Below are positions 5,302 to 13,236 of a DNA stretch of 15,473 bases, piece after piece. Position 1 is the stretch's first letter. Each line of letters starts with the position of its first letter. The position numbers were made by a program, and so were the translations under genes. A model generated the notes under the pieces. It made no database searches, was not told where the DNA came from, and worked only from the letters and a program-made list of their open reading frames with translations. Source of the stretch: an uncultured Erysipelotrichaceae bacterium (GTDB taxonomy: Bacteria; Bacillota_I; Bacilli_A; Erysipelotrichales; Coprobacillaceae); assembly GCA_900550005.1 (NCBI GenBank), contig URQL01000020.1:1-15473 (forward strand), read 5' to 3'.

Positions 5302-6198
5302 ATGGAGTCATTATTAAATCAACTTATTAATTGTCAGAACAAGGATGAATTTTTTCAAGTGCTCTCAAGGTATTATCAAAAAAATTTTCGATTTGAGGAT
5401 TTTCAAACATTAGATCCTTCTTCACGTCAAACTTTACTTCGTTTATATCAATTGATTGATTCGCAACCTTTTTTTAAAGATTATCCTACTTTATTATTAG
5501 AAAATGTTCTTTATGGAAAAACACGAATTTCTGCCTCTTCCATTTGGACTTTATTCCAACAGGAAAGTCGAAAGTTTTTTCAACTTGCGATTATTAAAGG
5601 ATCTTCCCTCAATGCAAAAAAGGTTGTTAAACAAATAGTACAACTTATTCGTAATACCCTTTATCTAGAACAAAATGATCATTTTATTCTCTTTTTTACT
5701 TTTGATCATGGTCCTTATACTTCTTTAGAAAACCAACACGCTATTGAGAACTTATTAAAAAGTGGTAAATTACAGGCTTATTTTTCTTTTCCTTATGATC
5801 GTTTTGAAGATACTGCTATCTTTTATTCCCCTCTCAACCTGCTAGCTAGTAAAAATCAAAATAATCGTACGATTACTTTTTTAGAAGATGTCTATTTTGA
5901 AACCTTATTAGATAGTTTTAATCAACCTAAATTATTACATAGCTTTATTCATTCACAAATTCAAAGAATCATCCACCATGATCAAAAATATCATACACCA
6001 TATTATCTAACTTTAAAAAGTTATTTAAAAAATAAGCGGGATATTCAAGCGACGATCAATGAATTACAAATTAATCGTAGCACTTTATTCTATCGTTTTA
6101 AACAAATAGGCAAAATGTTAGATCAAGATTTTTACAGCTTAGATTTATTTACTTTTGAAGTTTCGATTCGCATTCATGACTATCTAAATAAAAATTAG
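5302..6198 (+). CDS. PucR/CdaR-type transcriptional regulator
   Basis: This is a 298-residue protein whose C-terminal residues 238-273 form the helix-turn-helix of the PucR/CdaR group: LKSYLKNKRDIQATINEL followed by NRSTLFYRFKQIG. In this group the HTH sits at the very C-terminus behind a poorly conserved sensor region. Residues 1-230 show no domain I can name; they are mixed alpha/beta-looking, with no membrane segment. Such proteins usually activate genes for uptake or breakdown of a small molecule that they sense. The gene is divergent from the 6-phospho-beta-glucosidase gene with 122 bases between starts, which points to that gene as a target. The start has a strong AGGAGG at seven bases. 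The stop codon lies inside the convergent terminator. Confidence 0.8.
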   Translation: MESLLNQLINCQNKDEFFQVLSRYYQKNFRFEDFQTLDPSSRQTLLRLYQLIDSQPFFKDYPTLLLENVLYGKTRISASSIWTLFQQESRKFFQLAIIKGSSLNAKKVVKQIVQLIRNTLYLEQNDHFILFFTFDHGPYTSLENQHAIENLLKSGKLQAYFSFPYDRFEDTAIFYSPLNLLASKNQNNRTITFLEDVYFETLLDSFNQPKLLHSFIHSQIQRIIHHDQKYHTPYYLTLKSYLKNKRDIQATINELQINRSTLFYRFKQIGKMLDQDFYSLDLFTFEVSIRIHDYLNKN

Positions 6199-6217
6199 AA
6201 GTACATTGTACTTCTAA
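6195..6217 (-). terminator. terminator of the esterase gene, overlapping both convergent stop codons
   Basis: TTAGAAGTAC (6195-6204) pairs perfectly with GTACTTCTAA (6208-6217). On the minus strand the stem is followed by TTTTTATTT; on the plus strand there is no U-tract. It contains the stop codons of the regulator (6196-6198) and the esterase (6214-6216). Confidence 0.7.
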
Positions 6218-6969
6218 CCAAGTTCTAAATCTTTCATCCATACAGGAAGCTCTTTTTGCCAAGAAGCTTCTGAATGATTGTCATTTTTAAAAACATGAGG
6301 ATAAACATCAACCCCCTCTTTGCGCATTAATGTCGTAATGATTTGTAAATTTTGATCAGTTACAGTTGCAAAAAGATGATGCGTATCATATTCATAGCCA
6401 CCCCAACTTATATAAACTTTACTATCTGGTACCATTTCATGGTGCCAATCTTTTTTTAATTGTTTATACATTGGATAAATATGAGGAGAAACACAGGTTG
6501 CTTTTGAATAAACATTACTATGCATTAAAATACCATAGAGTGCCATAATTCCTCCCATTGATGAACCACCAATATAAGTATGGTTACGATCGGTAAGGAT
6601 TGGTAAATGCGCATCAATATAAGGTTTTAATTCATGGATCATCCACTCTAATAAAATTTGTCCTTTTTGTTCAACATAACCCCATTCTTCTTCATAAAAA
6701 GGATAAGGTGTAAATTCACTTAATCTTTCATTTCCTTCATGATTGCACTCTAAACCAACTACGATCAATCGTGTATGATGCTCATCCAAATAGTCCTTTA
6801 ATCCCCAACTTTTTCCATAAGTTGCATCTTGGTCATAAAATAAATTATGACCATCAAACATATACAAAACAGGAAATTTTTCCCCTTCTTGTCGATCATC
6901 AGGTAAATAAATATGTAACGTTCTATTTGTATCAAAACAAGATATACCAATTTGTTCTTTAATAATCAT
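6214..6969 (-). CDS. alpha/beta-hydrolase esterase (Esterase D / enterochelin esterase-like fold)
   Basis: The protein has 251 residues, no signal peptide and no membrane segment, so it is cytosolic. FPVLYMFDGHNLFYD near residues 32-46 and the nucleophile elbow GGSSMGG (S137) are typical of the PF00756 putative esterase family. H232 in NDNHSEASW is the probable catalytic His. The acid is probably among D195 and neighbours. Family members cleave esters of siderophores, S-formylglutathione, sugars or feruloyl groups; the substrate here is unknown. The gene starts 11 bases after the ABM-domain gene and is presumably co-transcribed with it. The RBS is a modest GAGGG. Confidence 0.82.
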   Translation of the reverse strand: MIIKEQIGISCFDTNRTLHIYLPDDRQEGEKFPVLYMFDGHNLFYDQDATYGKSWGLKDYLDEHHTRLIVVGLECNHEGNERLSEFTPYPFYEEEWGYVEQKGQILLEWMIHELKPYIDAHLPILTDRNHTYIGGSSMGGIMALYGILMHSNVYSKATCVSPHIYPMYKQLKKDWHHEMVPDSKVYISWGGYEYDTHHLFATVTDQNLQIITTLMRKEGVDVYPHVFKNDNHSEASWQKELPVWMKDLELG

Positions 6970-6980
6970 AACACACCCTC

Positions 6981-7304
6981 TTACTTACGAATAAATTGTT
7001 GATCATGATTGGATATTTGATCATCTTGATAACGTTCTACTTCCATATGAAGATCATATTTATTTCTTAAAGTACTGATTTGGTCCATAATTGGTAATTG
7101 ATGATGATAATCTAAGGCTTTTTGGTTTTCCCAACGATCGACTAATAAAATGGTATCTTCCCTGTCAAAAGGAATAAAATATTCATATTGTAAATTTCCT
7201 GGTTCATTTCTAATCTTTTCAACTAATCCACTTTCCATCATTTCTTTTACAAACTTCTTTGCTTGCCCAGGTTTTCCTTGATAGTATAAATGAATTAAAA
7301 TCAT
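6981..7304 (-). CDS. ABM-domain (antibiotic biosynthesis monooxygenase-like) small protein
   Basis: The 107 residues from the ATG at 7304 begin MILIHLYYQGKPGQAKKFVK and have the beta-alpha ferredoxin-like layout of ABM/YgiN-type proteins. The repeated cues are a central EYF strand (NLQYEYFIPF), LLVDRWENQKALDYHHQ, and a His-rich helix before the last strand. These are small dimeric proteins acting as cofactor-free quinol monooxygenases, or of unknown role. A GTG at 7311-7313 extends the frame, but AAGGAG overlaps it; the ATG at 7302-7304 has AAGGAG at eight bases, so I prefer the ATG. It is likely in an operon with the esterase behind its own promoter (7327-7356). The polar C-terminal tail is of no known function. 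Confidence 0.75.
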   Translation of the reverse strand: MILIHLYYQGKPGQAKKFVKEMMESGLVEKIRNEPGNLQYEYFIPFDREDTILLVDRWENQKALDYHHQLPIMDQISTLRNKYDLHMEVERYQDDQISNHDQQFIRK

Positions 7305-7326
7305 AATTATCACTCCTTGTAACTTT

Positions 7327-7356
7327 ATTGTACCATGACTTGCTTAAAGGTTTCAA
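7327..7356 (-). promoter_or_regulatory. promoter of the ABM-esterase operon
   Basis: On the minus strand TTGAAA (7351-7356), an 18-bp spacer and TACAAT (7327-7332) lie between the MerR gene and the ABM gene. A slightly long spacer is compatible with control by a MerR-type activator, but no clear dyad is seen in the spacer. Confidence 0.5.
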
Positions 7357-7377
7357 TTCATGATAATACATTATTTC

Positions 7378-7722
7378 TTAATTACATTTTATTAAACAGT
7401 CAACGTGATCCATTTGACCTTGTAAAATTATTATTTTATCACTAATCTGTGTTTTAAACGTTTGAATGAGATTTTGTTTTTCTTGACTATTTTTATCTCC
7501 TTGTGAACTATAAAAAAGATATTTTTTAATGTCATTTAAAGGGATCTGAGCTTGTTTAAAATAATGAATCATTTGTAAATAAATCAAATCTAAATCATCA
7601 TAAAAACGATATCCAGCCACATTATGTTTTATGTTTGGAAGAATCTCTTTTTGATCATAGTAACGTAAAGTGGAAGGTTTGATATTTAATTGAGTTGCTA
7701 CTTCTTTAATTGTATATATCAT
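7378..7722 (-). CDS. MerR-family transcriptional regulator
   Basis: This is a 114-residue protein. The N-terminus YTIKEVATQLNIKPSTLRYY is the winged HTH of MerR regulators, followed by the GYRFYDDLDLIYLQMI wing and helix 3-4, and a long C-terminal helix for dimerisation that ends at MDHVDCLIKCN. There is no extended effector domain. The C-terminal helix is slightly short compared with the common 120-135 residue form, whose helix is normally followed by a Lys-x-x-Tyr-Tyr-like end, so a small 3' loss is possible. The start is supported by AGAGGTGA at eight bases. It lies 73 bases upstream of, and in the same direction as, the ABM-esterase pair, the likely target. The inducer is unknown. Confidence 0.85.
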   Translation of the reverse strand: MIYTIKEVATQLNIKPSTLRYYDQKEILPNIKHNVAGYRFYDDLDLIYLQMIHYFKQAQIPLNDIKKYLFYSSQGDKNSQEKQNLIQTFKTQISDKIIILQGQMDHVDCLIKCN

Positions 7723-7742
7723 TCTTGTTCACCTCTAAAAAC

Positions 7743-7794
7743 ATTATAATTTAATTTTAAATTTAAGAAATAGACTTCATTCAATTTGAAATTG
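7743..7794 (-). promoter_or_regulatory. MerR gene promoter region with palindrome
   Basis: On the minus strand a perfect TATAAT (7743-7748) lies 20 bases before the start codon, with no good -35. CAATTT-G-AAATTG at 7782-7794 is a perfect 13-bp palindrome just upstream and could be an operator. Confidence 0.35.
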
Positions 7795-7844
7795 CATTTA
7801 CAAAACAAATTATAATCATTAGTTTTTTTGTAAAAGAAATAAAA

Positions 7845-7871
7845 AATTCGTACAAAATCAATGTACGAATT
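7845..7871 (-). terminator. terminator of the decayed TetR/membrane protein operon
   Basis: AATTCGTACA (7845-7854) pairs perfectly with TGTACGAATT (7862-7871), with a 7-nt loop. On the minus strand it is followed by TTTTTATTTCTTTT. The stem overlaps the stop codon at 7870-7872. Confidence 0.75.
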
Positions 7872-8354
7872 AAATAAGTCCTATCAACACGGTTAAACCA
7901 CCTAAAATAAGTGCTAAAGGAATACTCAACAAAACTCCAATAAAGAACCATTTCCAATGGAAGGCATAATCATGATCGCTATCAACCCTATCTTTAGTTC
8001 CTTCAATAACCCACCATTTACCATGACAAAACCAAATTGAGTCAATAACAAATGCATCAAATAAAGAAAAAGCATTAAAGAAAATATAACCTTAAATAAA
8101 ACCATCTAAGAAAGTAAATTGGTGATTCACACCACAAGTGATTGCTAAAGAAATAACACCATCACAATAATCCCTAATGTTTTATTCTTTTTAGCTTGTG
8201 CTTCTAGTTGTTCCTTTGTTGTTACGCCTTTTTCAAGTGCTCTTTGTTGAATAGGTAAAGGGTAATTATAACATTGCTTTTTTGCCCCTTGTACTTTAAA
8301 AAGATAAATCGTAAAAGCAGAATATAAAAATGCATAAGCAATTGCTTCAATCAT
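7870..8354 (-). pseudogene. small membrane protein gene with one frameshift and one nonsense codon
   Basis: The first part (8354 to about 8150) begins MIEAIAYAFLYSAFTIYLFK and runs 69 codons in one frame to the start of a second membrane segment (LGIIVMVLFL). The continuation is in another frame: GVISLAITCGVNHQFTFLDG, TAA at 8092-8094, then GYIFFNAFSLFDAFVIDSIW, a soluble loop WWVIEGTKDRVDSDHDYAFH, and a last membrane segment to TAA at 7870-7872. Restored, it would be about 161 residues with four membrane segments. I do not recognise a named family. Its start overlaps the stop of the upstream TetR gene (TAATG), so the two were translationally coupled. The 485-base length, not a multiple of three, confirms the net shift. 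Two independent lesions make loss of function likely. Confidence 0.75.
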
Positions 8355-8965
8355 TATTTTTTACCATTCATTCCTTCTTTCTTAGGTAAATATGCATAAT
8401 GATAGATACATTCAAAAATTAAATCAACATTCGTTTCAAAAACCTCTTTAATAAAAGCCTTTCTATTTTGTGCCATACTATAAATCGTTTTAAAGAAATT
8501 AATCACCACTCTAAAGTCTAAATCAGGACGTAAATCTTTAATATAAGGTAAAATAGTTTGTACTTCTTTTAAATCCTAATTTTCATTGAAAAGTCCATGA
8601 CTTGCTAAATGGGTCTTTAACCATACCCAGTCCTCTAAAGTAAGTCGCATTAAAAAATTATTATCCATTTTAAATGCTTCACAAAAAAAGGAAACAGCTT
8701 GTTTTAACGTGAGTTTACCTTGTCTTTCAACTAAAGCTTTTAGTTACATGAGTAATTGTTGATCTTGATAATCAATCAACGCTTGGATAAATGCTTCTTT
8801 AGAATCAAAAAAATGATAAAAAGTCCCTGTTGCAATATTGACTCTTTTTGTAATTAAAGTGATACGCATCTTTTTTAAGCCAACTTCTTGAATTAAGGTA
8901 TAACCTGTTTCAATCCGTTTTGCATATAACAATTCTCGTTGTCCTTTTGTGAAATTAGCTGGCAT
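8354..8965 (-). pseudogene. TetR-family regulator gene with two in-frame nonsense codons
   Basis: A single frame of 204 codons runs from ATG 8963-8965 to TAA 8354-8356, interrupted by TAA at 8744-8746 and TAG at 8576-8578. The N-terminus has the TetR HTH (LLYAKRIETGYTLIQEVG, then IATGTFYHFFDSKEAFIQAL). The rest (VSFFCEAFKMDN, LEDWVWLKTHLASHGLFNEN, FKTIYSMAQNRKAFIKEVFE) is the all-helical ligand domain. Full length, about 200 residues, is normal for the family. AAAGGAAG lies seven bases before this ATG, which I prefer to the TTG at 8986. As it stands only a 73-residue HTH fragment would be made. The gene overlaps the downstream membrane protein by one base; the pair looks like a regulator with its target, both decayed. 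Confidence 0.82.
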
Positions 8966-8983
8966 TTCATCACTTCCTTTGCT

Positions 8984-9012
8984 CAATGAATATTTTTATA
9001 TTTTATTCATTG
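8984..9012. promoter_or_regulatory. TetR-type operator candidate upstream of the broken tetR
   Basis: CAATGAATA (8984-8992) and TATTCATTG (9004-9012) form a perfect 9-bp inverted repeat with an 11-bp centre. A minus-strand -10-like TATAAA (8995-9000) lies inside it, so binding would block the promoter. TGAAT half-sites are common in TetR autoregulatory operators. Confidence 0.5.
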
Positions 9013-9077
9013 CAAATATTATTACATATTTGTTGTGTAAAAAAACATATTTTAAAAATATACAATAAAATAAAAAA

Positions 9078-9108
9078 GATCGTGTTTATTCATTTAAAAA
9101 CAACGATC
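9078..9108 (-). terminator. terminator of the feoAB fusion gene
   Basis: GATCGT/ACGATC (9078-9083 with 9103-9108), then GTTT/AAAC (9084-9087 with 9098-9101), with one bulged A. On the minus strand the stem is followed by TTTTTTATTTTATT. It begins 20 bases after the stop codon. Confidence 0.75.
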
Positions 9109-9128
9109 CATATAATAAATTATCTATA

Positions 9129-11453
9129 CTATAAAATAGCGATGATAAAAGCACATAACCAAGCAATAAAACATTGCCAAAACACAACGCCAATCGCCCA
9201 TGATGTACTTAATTCTCGCTTAATTGATGTAATTGCAGCAATACAAGGAGAATATAATAAACTAAAGACAAGTAAACTGGCTGCTGCTTTAGTGGTGATC
9301 ACTGTGGTGATTTCTCCTGCAAAAAGCACTTCTAAAGTAGATACAACACTTTCTTTAGCCATAAATCCGCTAATTAATGAAGTAACAATACGCCAATCAT
9401 CTAATCCTAAAGGTTTAAAGATAGGGACCAAGAAACCAGAAATCCATGCTAATATGCTTGAAGAAGAATCTTCAACTAAATTAAATTGCAAATCAAAACT
9501 TTGTAAGAACCAAACTAAAATGGTTGCGATAAAGATAACTGAGAAAGCTTTTTGGATAAAGTCTTTCGCTTTTTCTAAAAGAAGTTGACTGACATTTTTA
9601 AAACCAGGTAAACGGTAGTTAGGTAATTCCATAACAAAGGGAACAGGATTTCCTTTAAATAATGTTTTTCGATAAAGAAGAGCTAAAATAATTCCTATAA
9701 AAATACTTAAAAAATAAAGTCCTGTCATAATTAATCCACCTTTTTTAGGAAAAAAAGCATTTACAAAGAAAGAATAAATCGGAAGTTTAGCACTACAACT
9801 CATAAACGGCGTAAGTAATATGGTCATTTTACGATCTCTTTCGCTCGTTAGAGTACGCGTTGCCATAACGGCAGGAACACTGCAACCAAAACCAATTAAT
9901 AAAGGAACAATACTTTTACCCGATAAACCAATTTTTCTAAGTAATTTATCCATCACAAAAGCCACACGTGCTATATACCCACTATCTTCCATTAAAGAGA
10001 GGAAGAAAAATAAAGTAACGATGATTGGTAAAAAGCTTAAAACACTGCCAACTCCTTGAAAAATACCTTCAATAATTAAATTTTTTAAAACTGGATTAAT
10101 ATTTAAACTTTCCAAGCCAAGGCTTACCCAATTACTAAATTGATCAATTCCAATTTCTAATAAAGATTGTAACCAAGCCCCAATCACGTTAAATGTTAAA
10201 TAAAAGACAATCAACATAATTAAAATAAAACATGGGATAGCTGTATATTTTCCCGTTAAAATTCGATCTATTTTTTCACTACGAATTCTTTCTTTACTTT
10301 CTTTTGGTTTAACAACACATTGATGGCTTAATCGTTCAATAAAATCAAAACGCATATCTGCAATAGCTGCTTTACGATCTAAACCTCTTTCTACCTCCAT
10401 TTGCACAACAATATGTTCTAACATTTCAAGTTCATTTGGATCTAGATTTAATTGTTTTAAAATGAGTTCATCCCCTTCAATTGCTTTTGTTGTAGCAAAG
10501 CGCAAAGGTAAATTTGCTTTTAAAGCATGGTCTTCAATTAAATGACTGACCCCATGAATGCATCGATGAACTGCACCATCATGATCTTGTTTATCACAAA
10601 AATCTTGTTCTAATGGTTTTTCTTGATATTTAGCAATATGTAAAGCATGACGAACAAGCTCGTCTACTCCTTCATTTTTACTGGCAGAAATGGGAACAAC
10701 AGGTACGCCTAACATGGCTTCCATTGTATTGACATCGATTGATCCATGATTTCCAGTAAGTTCATCCATCATATTAAGTGCAACAACCATTGGTTTATCC
10801 ATTTCTAAAAGTTGCATCGTTAAATAGAGATTACGTTCAATATTCGTCGCATCCACAATATTAATAATGGCTTTAGGGTGATGCGTTAAAACAAAATCAC
10901 GAGACACAATTTCTTCTTGACTATAAGGAGACATCGAATAAATTCCAGGTAAATCCGTAACATTGGTATTTGGATATTCTTTGATCATCCCATCCTTGCG
11001 ATCAACCGTTACTCCTGGAAAATTTCCAACATGTTGATTTGATCCAGTTAATTGATTAAATAAAGTCGTTTTACCGCAGTTTTGATTTCCTACTAAAGCA
11101 TACGTTAAAATCGTTCCTTCAGGTAACGGTCTCGCAGTTTTTTTATTATGATAACGTCCTTCTTCACCTAAACCAGGATGTTCAATTTCGTTATTTTTTT
11201 CTTGTTCGATTGAGTTACATTCACTATGTTCAATGGGTTCTATTTCAATTTGACTAGCTTCTTCTAAACGTAAAGTCAGTTCATATCCATGGATTTGTAT
11301 TTCCATTGGATCTCCCATAGGTGCAAATTTAATAACTGTAACTTCTACCCCAGGGATCATTCCCATATCTAAAAAATGTTGTCGTAAAGGACCAGACGAT
11401 CCTACCGATAAAATACGTGCACTTTTTCCAATTGCTAATTCTTTAAGTACCAT
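9129..11453 (-). CDS. feoB: ferrous iron transport protein, FeoA-FeoB fusion
   Basis: This 774-residue inner-membrane Fe(II) transporter is fused to a small SH3-like FeoA domain. Residues 1-73 (LAIGKSARILSVGSS, then HFLDMGMIPGVEVTVI) are FeoA, joined by an acidic/polar linker to the FeoB GTPase. G1 is GNQNCGKT at 122-129 (Q in place of the common P), the G2 region NFPGVTVDRK at 144-153, G3 DLPG at 167-170, G4 NMMD at 227-230 and G5 SASK near 256-259. A helical GDI-like domain follows to about residue 390. The membrane core has the paired Gate motifs with GFGCSVPAVMATRT and PFMSCSAKLPIYSF, and ends WAIGVVFWQCFIAWLCAFII. Fusion makes a separate feoA unnecessary; no feoC is seen. The RBS is GAGGGAG. 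An iron-responsive repressor site is suspected in the promoter. Confident. Confidence 0.95.
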   Translation of the reverse strand: MVLKELAIGKSARILSVGSSGPLRQHFLDMGMIPGVEVTVIKFAPMGDPMEIQIHGYELTLRLEEASQIEIEPIEHSECNSIEQEKNNEIEHPGLGEEGRYHNKKTARPLPEGTILTYALVGNQNCGKTTLFNQLTGSNQHVGNFPGVTVDRKDGMIKEYPNTNVTDLPGIYSMSPYSQEEIVSRDFVLTHHPKAIINIVDATNIERNLYLTMQLLEMDKPMVVALNMMDELTGNHGSIDVNTMEAMLGVPVVPISASKNEGVDELVRHALHIAKYQEKPLEQDFCDKQDHDGAVHRCIHGVSHLIEDHALKANLPLRFATTKAIEGDELILKQLNLDPNELEMLEHIVVQMEVERGLDRKAAIADMRFDFIERLSHQCVVKPKESKERIRSEKIDRILTGKYTAIPCFILIMLIVFYLTFNVIGAWLQSLLEIGIDQFSNWVSLGLESLNINPVLKNLIIEGIFQGVGSVLSFLPIIVTLFFFLSLMEDSGYIARVAFVMDKLLRKIGLSGKSIVPLLIGFGCSVPAVMATRTLTSERDRKMTILLTPFMSCSAKLPIYSFFVNAFFPKKGGLIMTGLYFLSIFIGIILALLYRKTLFKGNPVPFVMELPNYRLPGFKNVSQLLLEKAKDFIQKAFSVIFIATILVWFLQSFDLQFNLVEDSSSSILAWISGFLVPIFKPLGLDDWRIVTSLISGFMAKESVVSTLEVLFAGEITTVITTKAAASLLVFSLLYSPCIAAITSIKRELSTSWAIGVVFWQCFIAWLCAFIIAIL

Positions 11454-11486
11454 AGTCTCCCTCTTTCCCTATTTTTTCTACAAATA

Positions 11487-11515
11487 AGTTTATAAGGATT
11501 AACTTTATTTGTCAA
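11487..11515 (-). promoter_or_regulatory. promoter of the feoAB fusion gene
   Basis: On the minus strand a perfect TTGACA (11510-11515), a 17-bp spacer and TAAACT (11487-11492) lie about 34 bases upstream of the start codon. This is the strongest promoter match in the window. Confidence 0.75.
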
Positions 11516-11523
11516 TAAAAGTT
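11501..11523. promoter_or_regulatory. imperfect palindrome over the feo -35 box (metal-repressor operator candidate)
   Basis: A 23-bp dyad centred on 11512 has arms AACTTT and AAAGTT and inner TTG/CAA, with 9 of 11 positions complementary. It covers the -35 hexamer completely, where a repressor would block RNA polymerase. A Fur- or DtxR-type iron regulator is the natural candidate, but the sequence is not a classical box for either. Confidence 0.45.
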
Positions 11524-11539
11524 AGACTTACTAAATAAA

Positions 11540-11558
11540 AAAGTGCCTTAGGCACTTT
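11540..11558 (-). terminator. terminator of the Na/Pi cotransporter gene with the stop codon as its loop
   Basis: AAAGTGCC (11540-11547) pairs perfectly with GGCACTTT (11551-11558). The 3-nt loop is exactly the TAA stop codon (11548-11550, minus strand). It is followed on the minus strand by TTTTATTTAG, continuing the run of T from the stem. Confidence 0.8.
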
Positions 11559-13215
11559 CTTTTGAGCTTAATAAAGTTAAATGTGAACGAATTTCATCAA
11601 AACTAATCGCAATATTTAAACCATGATCCCCCATTCTTTCAAAATCTGTAAGGGTTTCGGTATAAAGTGCACTGTGTTCTGGTGTACATTTTCCACTCTT
11701 TAAACGTTTTAATTGATTCATTGAAAATTCTTTATTTGCTTCATCAATTTTATTTTCATAAACATCTACTCTTTCAATAACATTTTCTAAATCATCACGA
11801 TTGTTAAATTCAAGAATGTTTAATAAACTTGATGTGAGAAAAGCCATCTCACTAATTTCTAAAAATGCTTCACTTGAGAAATGTTCATTATTCTCTTTTA
11901 ATTTTAATGATCTTCTAGCAATATTGATTGCATGATCACTAATTCTTTCTAAATCACCAGATGCCTTTAAGAATAAACTAATCGTTTGTGAATCTTCTTC
12001 TGGGAATTCAATCGAAATAGCGTGTGTTGTATAACGGATAATTTCTTTATTTAAATAGTCGACATACTCTTCATCTTCAATCAATTGATCATATTTTTTT
12101 TCATCAAAATTTTGAATTAAAGTAAATGACGTTTTAACATTCTTATTAACAACTTTAACCATACTTTCAATCTCTTTAAATAATTGGGTAATGACAATTG
12201 CACTTGTTCCTAAATGGAAATCTTGATCAAAAATAGAAAAATCAATGAATTTTGTTGCCATTTCTTTTTCTTGATCACCATGACTTGGTAAAATCTTATA
12301 AGTTAAATCCACAATTTTATAACCAAATGGAAGCAAAATAATTGTTGTTGCAATATTGAATACCGTATGTACATTAGCAATTTGTGCTGCAACATTTCCT
12401 GGTGATAAAGATTCCATAAAAGATGCAAAAGGTGTAATTAAACTAACAATTACAAAAATCATTGTACCAATAATATTAAAAAGTAAATGAATCAACGTTG
12501 CTCGTTTAGCGTTACGATTTGTTCCAATTGAAGCTAAAACAGAAGTAATACATGTACCAATATTTTGTCCAAATAAAACATAAATCGCAGATGGCAATGT
12601 AACAACACCACTAATAGCTAAAGCTTGTAAAATTCCTACAGAAGCTGAACTCGATTGAATAATTGCTGTAAACCCAGCTCCCACTAAAATACCAATCAAT
12701 GGATTTGTAAAGTTCGAAACCATATTAACAAATTCTGGCGAACTTCTTAAAGGAACCATAGCACTACTCATTAATTCCATACCCATAAATAAAATACCTA
12801 ACCCGGCAATAATTTCACCAAAAGAATCTACTTTTTTACTCTTAACAAAAGTAATCATAGCTACACCAACAAAAGCAATCAATGGTGCATAAGCAACGAC
12901 ATCTAAGGCTATAAGTTGTCCCGTAATGGTTGTCCCAATATTTGCCCCCATAATAACCCAAACCGCATTTCTTAAACTCATTAATCCAGCATTAACAAAT
13001 CCAACGACCATAACTGTGGTAGCTGAAGACGATTGAATAATTGCTGTTATTAAAGCTCCTACTCCTACGGCTAAAAAGCGATTCGAAGTTAATTTTTCTA
13101 AAATCAACTTCATTTTATTTCCAGCTGCGGCTTCAAGTCCACTGGACATCATATGCATTCCATATAAGAATAAAGCTAAGCCTCCAAGCAGCGAAAAGAC
13201 ATCTGATAATTTCAT
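11548..13215 (-). CDS. Na+/phosphate cotransporter family protein with C-terminal PhoU-like domain
   Basis: This is a 555-residue membrane protein. Residues 1-310 contain the inverted-repeat transporter core of the NptA/PNaS family. Each half has a QSSSA motif (QSSSATT at 61-67, QSSSAS at 187-192) and a matching GxNIGT motif (GANIGTT at 90-96, GQNIGTC at 216-222). Residues from about 335 to 545 are a soluble, helical PhoU-like domain with the two acidic repeats (LKASGDLERISDHAINIARR near 410 and LTDFERMGDHGLNIA near 530) that bind metal in PhoU. It is likely a sodium-driven phosphate importer with regulation through the PhoU-like tail; some members may export. The RBS is AGAGGTGA. The gene has its own terminator and is transcribed alone. 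TTTAACAT repeats lie upstream. Confidence 0.9.
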   Translation of the reverse strand: MKLSDVFSLLGGLALFLYGMHMMSSGLEAAAGNKMKLILEKLTSNRFLAVGVGALITAIIQSSSATTVMVVGFVNAGLMSLRNAVWVIMGANIGTTITGQLIALDVVAYAPLIAFVGVAMITFVKSKKVDSFGEIIAGLGILFMGMELMSSAMVPLRSSPEFVNMVSNFTNPLIGILVGAGFTAIIQSSSASVGILQALAISGVVTLPSAIYVLFGQNIGTCITSVLASIGTNRNAKRATLIHLLFNIIGTMIFVIVSLITPFASFMESLSPGNVAAQIANVHTVFNIATTIILLPFGYKIVDLTYKILPSHGDQEKEMATKFIDFSIFDQDFHLGTSAIVITQLFKEIESMVKVVNKNVKTSFTLIQNFDEKKYDQLIEDEEYVDYLNKEIIRYTTHAISIEFPEEDSQTISLFLKASGDLERISDHAINIARRSLKLKENNEHFSSEAFLEISEMAFLTSSLLNILEFNNRDDLENVIERVDVYENKIDEANKEFSMNQLKRLKSGKCTPEHSALYTETLTDFERMGDHGLNIAISFDEIRSHLTLLSSKESA

Positions 13216-13236
13216 AATTTCACCTCTTAAAACTAC

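Noticed and set aside
7305..7313. GTG start for the ABM protein, three codons upstream of the ATG
   Set aside because: AAGGAG overlaps the GTG, leaving no spacing, while it is eight bases from the ATG at 7304.
8354..8965. Stop-codon recoding or readthrough in tetR
   Set aside because: The internal stops are TAA and TAG, no selenocysteine-type TGA or readthrough context is visible, and the downstream gene also carries a frameshift, so decay is simpler.
8986..9588. A 200-codon plus-strand open frame opposite the end of the feoB gene
   Set aside because: It is antisense to a clear FeoB membrane domain, has no RBS, and its start lies in the AT-rich intergenic region. It is a shadow frame.
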